Assembly (NCBI RefSeq): GCF_019970065.1
Contig: NZ_JAHXYH010000009.1
Span: 52,801-116,800, forward strand
Direction: 5' to 3'
Source of the DNA: Chryseobacterium sp. OSA05B
GTDB taxonomy: Bacteria; Bacteroidota; Bacteroidia; Flavobacteriales; Weeksellaceae
Length of the DNA: 64,000 nt
Shown here in pieces: positions 25,605 to 33,762 of the stretch. Numbering within the stretch: position 1 is the stretch's first letter; every line of letters starts with the position of its first letter. The notes beneath the pieces were generated by a model that saw only the letters and a program-made list of their open reading frames with translations, was not told where the DNA came from and ran no database searches. Both the position numbers and the translations under genes were made by a program.

Positions 25605-26567
25605 TCACTGCATCATCGCATACTGTTTCGGATTCACTCCCACATGTTCTTTGAATATTTTTGAAAAATGGCTCAGGTTGGTAAAACCAAGTTTATAGCC
25701 GACTTCTGAAACAGAATATTTCTTGTCTTGCAGCAGAAGAGCAGCTTCTTTCATCCTGAATTCCTGGTAATAGCTGAATATGCTGTCACCGAAAACCTGC
25801 TTAAACAGTCGTTTCAATTTTGTGGGGCTCATTCCGGCATCAGCTGCCAGCTCACCGATAACAGGAGGAATATCGAGATGGTCAAGGATCTGATCCCTTA
25901 TTTTGTAAAGGATTTCTATGTCGTGACTGTTCAGGGCATATATGTGTTTTTCCTCCCGCTTTTCCAGCTCCATCAGCAATCTACAGATCATTTCCTCCGC
26001 TTTGATCCTCATAAAAAACAGTTCGAAAGTTTCACCAACCGATTCTGATACCATTTCATCTACCACTTTCTGCAAAGAAGGATAAATAATCTGCTCAAAA
26101 AGATAAGGTTTGTTATTTTGCAGGAGGCTCTGTAAAACCGTTGACTGGTCTGATACATTAAACAATTGACTCAGATAATCTGCTTCTACTTCAATATTAA
26201 TAGTAGATGTATTGGAATGGATGGAAATAATTTTATCGGTATTGATGCGGCTGGTTGCAATTAAAACAGAAGGTATTTCCCTGGGGTACTTTCCCGCAGA
26301 TAATGATTCGGTTTTTGGAAAAATGTTCTGAAACTTAAAAAATATGACCTTTTTGTCAGTATTCCGCTCCGTATTCTCAATTACAATATCATTATTAAGC
26401 TCATAGTTACTGATCAGCATCCTCATTTGCGGATTGAAGACAAATCCGATACAGTACCCGTTTCCAAATTCGGAAGGGATTTCTAATTTTCTGTTTTTTA
26501 TTGCTGTTCCTAATACATGGGCAAGCTTTTGAAGAACACCCGGAATGGTCTGATCATCTATTTCCAT
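25605..26567 (-). CDS. AraC family transcriptional regulator
   Basis: A 320-residue regulator. The first about 210 residues are an effector-binding or dimerisation domain with no signature I can name. The C-terminal 100 residues are a typical AraC domain: IGELAADAGMSPTKLKRLFKQVFG (first HTH) and SVSEVGYKLGFTNLSHFSKIFKEHVG (second HTH), ending NPKQYAMM. It is divergent from the Tet(X)-like monooxygenase with 94 bp between the starts, and a perfect palindrome lies in that gap, so it is the natural candidate regulator of that gene. This link is inference from gene order. Confidence 0.9.
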   Translation of the reverse strand: MEIDDQTIPGVLQKLAHVLGTAIKNRKLEIPSEFGNGYCIGFVFNPQMRMLISNYELNNDIVIENTERNTDKKVIFFKFQNIFPKTESLSAGKYPREIPSVLIATSRINTDKIISIHSNTSTINIEVEADYLSQLFNVSDQSTVLQSLLQNNKPYLFEQIIYPSLQKVVDEMVSESVGETFELFFMRIKAEEMICRLLMELEKREEKHIYALNSHDIEILYKIRDQILDHLDIPPVIGELAADAGMSPTKLKRLFKQVFGDSIFSYYQEFRMKEAALLLQDKKYSVSEVGYKLGFTNLSHFSKIFKEHVGVNPKQYAMMQ

Positions 26568-26629
26568 AAAGTCTTTTACGGCTATTTTTAAGTCTAATGT
26601 AGTTATTTTATTTCTAAAATGACCCTCAA

Positions 26630-26657
26630 TTTTGTATTGATATTAAACAATACAAAA
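26630..26657. promoter_or_regulatory. Palindrome between AraC regulator and Tet(X)-like gene; candidate operator or leader hairpin
   Basis: TTTTGTATTG and CAATACAAAA are perfect 10-bp inverted arms with an 8-bp spacer. The right arm ends 4 bases before the ATG at 26662. It may be a regulator binding site overlapping transcription or translation start, or an RNA hairpin hiding the start codon. Confidence 0.6.
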
Positions 26658-26661
26658 AATT

Positions 26662-27792
26662 ATGTTACTTAAGAATAAAAAAACAGCAATTATCGGTGGG
26701 GGACCCGCTGGTCTCACATTAGCCAGATTATTACAACAAAATGGTGCAGACGTTACCGTTTACGAAAGAGATCAAGATCCACAAGCCAGAATCTGGGGCG
26801 GCACATTGGATCTTCATAAAGGTTCAGGTCAGGAAGCTATGAAAAAAGCAGGACTGCTGGACAGTTACTATACACTGGCACTACCGATGGGGATCATTAT
26901 GACTGATGAAAAAGGAGAAACCTTGTTTACGAAACAGGCTACTCCCAAAAATCAATATGACAATCCTGAAATCAATAGAAATGTTTTGAGGAATATGTTA
27001 TTAGAAAGTTTAACCAGCAATACGGTAATCTGGGACCGAAAATGCACCGGACTTGAAGCTCTGGATGGAAAGTGGCTGCTGCATTTTGAAAACGGAATTC
27101 AGGAAACTGCAGATCTGGTTATTGGAGCGAACGGCGGAATGTCTCAGGTAAGATCTTATCTTACGAACATACAGGTAGAAGATACCGGAACTATGATCAT
27201 CCAGGGAGATATTCCTCAGCCCGAAACAGAATGTCCGGAATTTTATCAATTATGTAGTGGTAAAAGGCTGATGGCTGCTTATGAAGGTAATTTATTAGTG
27301 GCTAATCCCAACAACAATGGAATGCTGACCTACGGGGTCATTTTTAAAAGGCCTGAAGAATGGTCTGTTCATAATGAATCTTACTTTCAGGATACGAGCC
27401 TCATCCGTACATTTCTTTTGGAAAGATTTTCTGACTGGGATGATGGGTTCAAAAACTTATTCCGCTCTACATTTTCATTTAGCTGTCTTCCGACCAGAAA
27501 ATTTCCATTGGACCAACCGTGGAATGATAACCGTCCTCTACCTATAACGCTTATCGGAGATGCAGCTCATCTGATGCCTCCTTTTGCAGGTCAGGGTGTG
27601 AATACCGGTTTGTTGGATGCATTAATCCTATCTGAAAAGCTCACTAATGCGTCCTATGATTCATTGGAAACTGCTATTACAAGCTATGAAACTGAAATGT
27701 TCATCTATGCCCGTGAAGCACAACTTGCCTCAAACACAAACGAAATTGAAATGAGACAGCCTGATTTTTCTTTTAAACAGCTGATTCATTAG
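26662..27792 (+). CDS. Tet(X)-like FAD-dependent monooxygenase (putative tetracycline destructase)
   Basis: A 376-residue flavoprotein that aligns with Tet(X) from memory along its whole length without gaps after the start (offset about 11 residues). FAD motifs: IIGGGPAGLTLARLLQQNG (GxGxxG-type, 10-28), ARIWGGTLDLHKGSGQEAM, and IGDAAHLMPPFAGQGVNTGL. Tet(X) hydroxylates tetracyclines at C11a using NADPH and O2. Compared with the Tet(X) residues I recall as contacting substrate, Gln181, Arg202, Met204 and Gly225 match Q192, R213, M215 and G236, but the equivalents of F224 and H234 are Val213 and Thr223. It may therefore be an ancestral or altered-specificity relative. Cytosolic. A divergent AraC gene and a palindrome precede it. 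Confidence 0.88.
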   Translation: MLLKNKKTAIIGGGPAGLTLARLLQQNGADVTVYERDQDPQARIWGGTLDLHKGSGQEAMKKAGLLDSYYTLALPMGIIMTDEKGETLFTKQATPKNQYDNPEINRNVLRNMLLESLTSNTVIWDRKCTGLEALDGKWLLHFENGIQETADLVIGANGGMSQVRSYLTNIQVEDTGTMIIQGDIPQPETECPEFYQLCSGKRLMAAYEGNLLVANPNNNGMLTYGVIFKRPEEWSVHNESYFQDTSLIRTFLLERFSDWDDGFKNLFRSTFSFSCLPTRKFPLDQPWNDNRPLPITLIGDAAHLMPPFAGQGVNTGLLDALILSEKLTNASYDSLETAITSYETEMFIYAREAQLASNTNEIEMRQPDFSFKQLIH

Positions 27793-27808
27793 AAATTTAA
27801 AATGTAAA

Positions 27809-27845
27809 CGTTTCTGCGCGAAGTCTTCGACTTCGCGCAGAAACG
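27809..27845. terminator. Strong 17-bp intergenic hairpin between convergent genes
   Basis: CGTTTCTGCGCGAAGTC, TTC, then its perfect reverse complement. It is much more GC-rich than its surroundings. It sits between the ends of the Tet(X)-like gene (27792) and the S41 peptidase gene (27865) and may act as a bidirectional terminator or be a dispersed palindromic repeat. No T run adjoins it. Confidence 0.7.
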
Positions 27846-27864
27846 CTCCATAAAAATTTAAAGA

Positions 27865-28845
27865 TTACTTTTTTAACAATATCTCAGATGCCGTGATCAT
27901 ATATCTATCATCTGAAAGGTCTTCCAGCAGTATATTTGGAGTAAATCCCTCACCTACTTTGGCATATTCTTTTTTGTTACGGTCTACGATATTTCCTATC
28001 GTTAAAATAAGAAATGCTCCATCGGAAAGCTTGTATTCCTGATTTCCGGAGGTCAGTCCCATTGTATTCTGCCCGATAATCATTGTATTTTTTTGTCCGG
28101 CAAACGCAACCGTACAGAATTCGCCAGAACTTGACGTTTTTTTGTTGACCATTACGACAATTGGCTTCGTAATGCGCTGAGGAAATTTTTTGATGTTAAA
28201 ATGATGGGCAAGCTGTTTACCCTCATACAGGTTTCCTTTGCCGTCATAATCATAAAACGCATATTTACCTTCTGAATCTATGGTTCCAATCACATTTTTC
28301 TTATCCAGCATTGGTGACAGAGCAGCAAACATGGGATAAAACATTCCTCCGCCGTTGTCTCTGAGATCCAGAATCCACCCTTTTGGGTTCTGTGCATTCA
28401 GCTTTTCAATTTTTTTATAAAATGTGTTGACAAACTCATCCCATTCTGCAAAATGATAACAGGCAATTCCGGGAAGTTTGATATAAGCGATCTGGTTTTC
28501 CGTCATTTTTGTTTCAATAACAGGAAATTCCTGCCCGGTAGCTCTGTAACCTAATGTATAGGCCTTAACCATTTCTGGCGGAAAGAAATTGGAATGGGCA
28601 TCTTTCAGAGCACCCAATATATTTTTAATAAGTGGATAGGTCTCTCTAATCGTATGAAGAGATTCTGCTTTTTTGCGGGAATCCGTATAAAGAGAGTCCC
28701 AGTTGATCCGGTGTTTGTTGACCGATTTGGCCTTCATGACATCAAGCGCGCTCACTACATAGTTTTTGACGCTGTCAGACTGCCCATTGGTATTGATCCC
28801 TGTAAACATCAGAAAACCGGTGATCAGAATGTAAAATTGTTTCAT
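27865..28845 (-). CDS. S41 family peptidase (tail-specific protease-like)
   Basis: A 326-residue exported protein with a signal peptide (MKQFYILITGFLMFTGINTNGQ). The core S41 motifs are GWILDLRDNGGGMFYPMFAA (NGGG) and VVMVNKKTSSSGEFCTVAFA, the second carrying the candidate catalytic Ser, followed by the region GQNTMGLTSG. No PDZ domain is evident, so this is the short C-terminal-processing-like form frequent in Bacteroidota. It would act in the periplasm on unfolded or C-terminal peptides. It stands alone between a large intergenic hairpin and the terminator of the Rhs operon. Confidence 0.88.
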   Translation of the reverse strand: MKQFYILITGFLMFTGINTNGQSDSVKNYVVSALDVMKAKSVNKHRINWDSLYTDSRKKAESLHTIRETYPLIKNILGALKDAHSNFFPPEMVKAYTLGYRATGQEFPVIETKMTENQIAYIKLPGIACYHFAEWDEFVNTFYKKIEKLNAQNPKGWILDLRDNGGGMFYPMFAALSPMLDKKNVIGTIDSEGKYAFYDYDGKGNLYEGKQLAHHFNIKKFPQRITKPIVVMVNKKTSSSGEFCTVAFAGQKNTMIIGQNTMGLTSGNQEYKLSDGAFLILTIGNIVDRNKKEYAKVGEGFTPNILLEDLSDDRYMITASEILLKK

Positions 28846-28888
28846 TATTATGGATTCATTGGAATCCGGTAAAGATAATCTTTTTGGT

Positions 28889-28926
28889 AAAAAATAAGCT
28901 GTGCAGAGTTGGACTTTGCACAGCTT
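28889..28926 (-). terminator. Terminator of the VgrG-Rhs-immunity operon
   Basis: AAGCTGTGCA and TGCACAGCTT form a 10-bp perfect stem with an 11-base loop. On the minus strand the stem is followed by a T-rich run. It begins 6 bp after the stop codon of the gene ending at 28932. Confidence 0.8.
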
Positions 28927-28931
28927 GTTGT

Positions 28932-29405
28932 TTATGACAGATTATTTTCTATTGATATATTATCTGTGGATACATCTACTACAACAGCAAATCCGGCGGA
29001 TGAAACCACTTGCAATTGTCCATTGTAACAAATAAATTTAAGAAAGGGATTTGATGTTGTACTATAAAGTGACCAAATCATAGTCCCATCCATATCAAGT
29101 TTCACTATAAAACCTTCATTCCCCATTTCCCCCTCACCACAAACGAAAACGAACTTATTATCTATTATAATCTGATCATTGATCTGACAATTGGACCAAA
29201 TATCATCATCGTATTTTTCTACAATTTCATTCAGATCCGTTTCTCTTACCATACTCAAATAATATTCCTTCCCAAAGGTGTTTACTATTTCCTTATTCTC
29301 TTTAGAAAAAATATCAATTATTTTAATCCTCCCATCTGAAAAAACCATTGAATCTATTCCAACTAATTCTAAGAGGCTCCAGTGCTCTTGTAAAACATTA
29401 CTCAT
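28932..29405 (-). CDS. Putative immunity protein for the Rhs toxin
   Basis: ATG 29405 is chosen (MSNVLQEHWSLL); an upstream frame extension to 29501 would overlap the Rhs gene by 71 bp and gives a poor N-terminus. The protein of about 157 residues is acidic, cytosolic, and rich in beta strands (MVFSDGRIKIIDIFSKEN; FVFVCGEGEMGNEGFIVKLD; QLQVVSSAGFAVVVDV), resembling propeller-type blades. It starts 25 bp after the Rhs stop and is followed directly by the operon terminator, the standard place for an immunity gene. I recognise no named family; the immunity role is inferred from position, size and charge. Confidence 0.65.
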   Translation of the reverse strand: MSNVLQEHWSLLELVGIDSMVFSDGRIKIIDIFSKENKEIVNTFGKEYYLSMVRETDLNEIVEKYDDDIWSNCQINDQIIIDNKFVFVCGEGEMGNEGFIVKLDMDGTMIWSLYSTTSNPFLKFICYNGQLQVVSSAGFAVVVDVSTDNISIENNLS

Positions 29406-29430
29406 TATTAAATTATTGTTTATTAAATAT

Positions 29431-32400
29431 CTAGTGGCTCTTAGGGACAATCTGTGGTTTATTCGGCGTTCCGTTATTAGGTAATTGTACTCTTGGAACA
29501 TCTGATCCTTTAGGTTTAGAATTCAATTTTTTCTTTAAATTACTACCATAGGTTCCTCCGGTAGCAGGTTTAGGCAATGGATCTTTTAAATCTACCTTTC
29601 TAATAGGTACACTCTTTACTCCAGCTTCCTGAGCTGCCAATAATCTTCTATTATCCAATGATAAAAGCTGCCCATCAACATCCGTAACATTTAATGGTCC
29701 TGATCGCTCCCAATCCCAGTCACCGTTTTTCATATCTCTAACATACTCATTTACGTTTTCAGAAACATACGCCTGAGAATAGTTTAATTTGGAAGGATCA
29801 ACCCATTCTATATCATTAAGCCCAAATGAATCTATTATAGAATTACTATTTTTAACGTAAGAGTATAAAGACAAACCTCCATTCAACCCAATCGGGTCCT
29901 GGCTTAAGTAATTCCCACTCTCATTATCATAATACCGAAAACGATTATAAGCCAATCCTGTTTCTCTATCAACATACTGTCCCTGATACAAAAACGGAAC
30001 AAATTCATTATCCCCTTTTCGCAGAGAACCATATACATTCAGTTCCCTTTCCCAGACAAGAATACCCTCCTGATCATAGGCATGCGTAGGTGTTCCGAGA
30101 TAATCACTGATAATGCTAAACTCCTCCTCTCCAACAATTTTCCCGCAAGGAACGAAGCTTCCCTCCTGATACAGCCAAGTTATTACATTTTCTGCAGATT
30201 CAGAAGCTTCCTCTACATTATTTTCTTCATCAATACTCAGCTTTGGCGGGAATTCCCCTTCATACTGCCATTCATGTAAAGGGACATTTCCATCCCATAC
30301 CCAGCGGGTCACTCTATTTTTATACTGCTTGGCAATACGCCTTCCCAGAGGATCATATGAAAAACTTACTTCTCCGCCCTGTGGCAATATCACTTTGGCA
30401 AGCATTCCGTTTCCTTTCCATTCATACTGCCAGCCAACGCCGCTTCCCATCAGGCTGATTCCGTATTTATGCTCTACAGGGGAAGAAGAAATAGCTGCCT
30501 GTTGGGTGCTTTTCCTGAATTCTTTAAAAATCAGGTTTCCTTCTGCATCGTAGTAATAATTATACCGTATATCTGTCAACAGTTTTCCACCCGGTCCATA
30601 GCTTCGGTCAGTTTGGTTAGGAGTTTCAAAAAGGTTACCGATAGCGTCCGGAGCTTTATAAATGGTATCCGTCTCCTTACCACTTTGATAGGTACCACTT
30701 ACCAGATTATCCCACGCGTCATAATTGAAACTGGCACTGGTTCCTGTGATTTCATTGACGGTTTTCAGTAAGCGATTCGCCGTTCCCCACATGTACCGGG
30801 TACGGTTTTTCTCCACATTATGACTGTTGATGCTGCGACGAATCACCCGTCCCTGTTGGTCATGCTCAGTGATCTGGCTGATCCCGCCGGTAAGATCCCG
30901 TTGTATTTCCAACCCCGTGGCATCATATTGCCATTGCGCTTTCCAGCTTCCACTTTCCATGGTATTGAGCTGTCCGAAATGATTATACTGGCTGGTAATA
31001 TAGGCTCCTAATGAACTTTCGGTCAGTAAGGAATCATTTTGTTTATCAGCCGTTTTACTGACCCAATGCTGGCCCTGCTGTTCCTTAATAATACGGCCAT
31101 CTTTTCCACGCTGTATTTTTATGCTGATATCCTGGTTTAATCCACCGATTAAAAATCCGTCTTTATTATAGCTGTATCCGGTGAATGAAAGGTCACTGTG
31201 CTGTTCGGCAATGATATTTCCAATGCCGTCATAGTCATATTCTGTCCAGCGGTTATCCGGGCGGACTACTTTTTTCACTCTGCCTACCGCATCGCGTTCG
31301 TACTGACGGTGCAATCCGTCAAATCCCCATTCACTGATCACATCACCTACTCCGTCCAGCGCAAAGCGATATACTTCACCTTTTTCATTACTGATGCTTT
31401 TTAACTGCAATTCAGTATCATATCTGAATTTTACTGTACGATTGTTCTGTGTCCGGCTCAGTAAAATCCCTAAACTGCCATATCTGAACCTCACATCATG
31501 TAAGTCATCCTTCGCATGAATAATATTATACGAGGTATCATATTCGAAATAATGCTCGTTTCCGTCGGATTCTTTTAAGTAGATCACATTTCCGGCATCA
31601 TCATATTGAAAGAACGTTACATTTCCTCTTGGATCACGCTCACTTATCACATTTCCCAATTCATCATAATCCCATTTGCTGTAAGTTTCATTGGGATAAA
31701 TCATCTGTACCACCTGATGTGACTGGTCATAGAAAAAATGAACCGCGCGGTTTTTGTCGTCAGTGATTTTTCTGAGGTGCTTATCTTTATATTGATAATA
31801 CAACTTTTCTCCGGAAGGAAGCTTCTTTTGAATAATCCGGTTGAATTCGTCATAGGTCCATTCTATTTCTGCACCTCCCGGACTTGTTATTTTAACTAAA
31901 TTGAATGCATCATCATATTGAAACTGACTCTGCCCGTTATTTTCGTTTTCAATTGTTTTTAGTAAACCATTTTCATTGTACAGGTATTTCTGAGTGAAAC
32001 CTTCCGCATTGATTATTAATTCAAGCTCCTGATACTGATTGTATTTCTGATGGGTAACGCCTCCGTTTTCGTCTATTATTTTATAGATCAGTTTGCTCTC
32101 ATCATAAAAGTATTCTGATGTGAAACCTAAACTGTTTTTAGTAATGGTGTGTCCAGGATGATACTCTGTAAAATATTCCAGTACTCCGCCATCACCCCAG
32201 GTATGAATACATTTTGCATCATCACCTGCTCCTTCGTATTCCCAATAAAAATTCTGTCCGGTCTGGTTGGTCAGCTGAACCAATAAATGCCCCTGATAGC
32301 GGAAATGTTTTTCTGCTCCTATCACGTCTTTATTGTGTACCATATTTCCCAGGTCGTCATAGCTGTATTGAATATAGGTGATCTCCCGGTTTTCAGCAAT

Positions 32401-33759
32401 GGTATAGAGGCGGGTAATGCGATGATCAGAATCGGTTTCTACCTTTATGATTTTGCCTGTACTGTCTGTTATCTTTTTTAAACATCCGTTGGAATGATAA
32501 TCAAAACTTATTGTAAATCCATCTGCAGTGGTTATTGAAGAAAGCATTCTGTAGCCTTCCTGATTCAATGCTCCGTTGAATCTGTACTGTAATTTATTGG
32601 AGTCCGTTAATACATAGCCTTTTTCATCTTTACTAAAGGTTAACTGTTCTTTTCTGCTAAAATATTTTTCGCCTAAACCTATCAACGGAACTACAGTTTC
32701 CCGTCCGTCTGACAAACGCACAGAAGCAAAATCATTCTGAAGATCAAAAATCCCCATATTGTAGCTGTGATGCCAGTTAAAGCCCAGTGGCCCGTTTACC
32801 TCAGCGTCACTGTAATAAGTACGCTGCCATACAAATGGGATAGGTCCGGATAACTCAATATCGGTGTTTGTAGAATATACTCTTCCGGTAGCGGCGTCTA
32901 CAGGTTCACCGAACAGGCGGCATTTTACCGGCTGTAAAACTTTTGCCAGCTTAGGTTTATTGGGTTCAATTCTGTGGATGAAATCCTGTAATTTGTTGCC
33001 TGCTTTTTTCCATAATTTTCCCATTCCTTTTAAACCAAGACTCATGGCCAGCTGGAAAAGATCAATAGTCGGCGGACCACCTGCTAAAACAGGTTTTCCG
33101 GCTGAAGTGATGATCAGCAGCATGGAGGTAGGTGCCATTAAAGCAACCTTTGGTTTTGGCTTTGTAATACGGAACGGTGCAGGAATCCCAATCAGGTTAC
33201 ATGATAAAGCCAGGTGAAACTGGGTACTGCACGGCCCGCCATCTGCTAAAACGGTACTGCTTCCCAAAAACATTTCAGAACTTGCAATAGGTTTTACGAT
33301 CGGAAACGGAATATGTAAAAAGATCCCGGGTAAATGCTGAATTCCCGTACCTGCATTAGCTACCCATTGCCCGTGAACCTGAACCGATGGCTTCATTCCA
33401 TTGACGATAGCTGTACAAACGGAAGCTAAACTTGTTGGCGGCTCAGAGCCATCTGCCGGAGGAGCCGGAGGTTCGGGTAAAACGCTTGAAATGGCATTCA
33501 TGATGGCGCTCATAATATCGAAAACCATCCCGATATGAGGTACCGGCAACAAAGGCATTGGCGGAAAAATGGTTTCATGGAAATCGATCCCGATCGCGAG
33601 ATCAAAATATTTCCCAACCGGCATTCCGGGCATGGCAGGCAAAATACTGGCCATGTCTTTCTGCAAATGATCCAGTTTGTTTTTGGCTTCTCCAAAAAGC
33701 TCACCAAAGCCTCTTCGCGGGGCGGGTGATGTGGCTACTTTTCCTATTAAATCAGACAT
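29431..33759 (-). CDS. PAAR-like, RHS-repeat polymorphic toxin (type VI secretion effector)
   Basis: A 1442-residue effector. The N-terminal part (about 50-230) is a PAAR-like spike domain with the Pro-rich SSVLPEPPAPPADGSEPP and GSSTVLADGGPCSTQFHLA. CRLFGEPVDAATGRVYST begins the RHS cage shell (DUF6531), followed by many YD-type repeats to about residue 1250 (YDELGNVISERDPRGN, YDALGR-like units). The core ends with NRFRYYDNESGNYLSQDPIG and the SYVKNSNSIIDSFGL hinge. The last 128 residues are the variable toxin. They include GPLNVTDVDGQLLSLDNRRL and LAAQEAGVKSVPIRKVD, which resembles the D/N-R-R-L...A...G pattern of ParB/sulfiredoxin-like domains. The VgrG and TPR genes lie just upstream, and a likely immunity gene just downstream. 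Confidence 0.9.
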   Translation of the reverse strand: MSDLIGKVATSPAPRRGFGELFGEAKNKLDHLQKDMASILPAMPGMPVGKYFDLAIGIDFHETIFPPMPLLPVPHIGMVFDIMSAIMNAISSVLPEPPAPPADGSEPPTSLASVCTAIVNGMKPSVQVHGQWVANAGTGIQHLPGIFLHIPFPIVKPIASSEMFLGSSTVLADGGPCSTQFHLALSCNLIGIPAPFRITKPKPKVALMAPTSMLLIITSAGKPVLAGGPPTIDLFQLAMSLGLKGMGKLWKKAGNKLQDFIHRIEPNKPKLAKVLQPVKCRLFGEPVDAATGRVYSTNTDIELSGPIPFVWQRTYYSDAEVNGPLGFNWHHSYNMGIFDLQNDFASVRLSDGRETVVPLIGLGEKYFSRKEQLTFSKDEKGYVLTDSNKLQYRFNGALNQEGYRMLSSITTADGFTISFDYHSNGCLKKITDSTGKIIKVETDSDHRITRLYTIAENREITYIQYSYDDLGNMVHNKDVIGAEKHFRYQGHLLVQLTNQTGQNFYWEYEGAGDDAKCIHTWGDGGVLEYFTEYHPGHTITKNSLGFTSEYFYDESKLIYKIIDENGGVTHQKYNQYQELELIINAEGFTQKYLYNENGLLKTIENENNGQSQFQYDDAFNLVKITSPGGAEIEWTYDEFNRIIQKKLPSGEKLYYQYKDKHLRKITDDKNRAVHFFYDQSHQVVQMIYPNETYSKWDYDELGNVISERDPRGNVTFFQYDDAGNVIYLKESDGNEHYFEYDTSYNIIHAKDDLHDVRFRYGSLGILLSRTQNNRTVKFRYDTELQLKSISNEKGEVYRFALDGVGDVISEWGFDGLHRQYERDAVGRVKKVVRPDNRWTEYDYDGIGNIIAEQHSDLSFTGYSYNKDGFLIGGLNQDISIKIQRGKDGRIIKEQQGQHWVSKTADKQNDSLLTESSLGAYITSQYNHFGQLNTMESGSWKAQWQYDATGLEIQRDLTGGISQITEHDQQGRVIRRSINSHNVEKNRTRYMWGTANRLLKTVNEITGTSASFNYDAWDNLVSGTYQSGKETDTIYKAPDAIGNLFETPNQTDRSYGPGGKLLTDIRYNYYYDAEGNLIFKEFRKSTQQAAISSSPVEHKYGISLMGSGVGWQYEWKGNGMLAKVILPQGGEVSFSYDPLGRRIAKQYKNRVTRWVWDGNVPLHEWQYEGEFPPKLSIDEENNVEEASESAENVITWLYQEGSFVPCGKIVGEEEFSIISDYLGTPTHAYDQEGILVWERELNVYGSLRKGDNEFVPFLYQGQYVDRETGLAYNRFRYYDNESGNYLSQDPIGLNGGLSLYSYVKNSNSIIDSFGLNDIEWVDPSKLNYSQAYVSENVNEYVRDMKNGDWDWERSGPLNVTDVDGQLLSLDNRRLLAAQEAGVKSVPIRKVDLKDPLPKPATGGTYGSNLKKKLNSKPKGSDVPRVQLPNNGTPNKPQIVPKSH

Positions 33760-33762
33760 AGG

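Noticed and set aside
33510..33707. Minus-strand frame inside the PAAR region of the Rhs gene
   Set aside because: Overlaps the PAAR-like domain in another frame and has no support.
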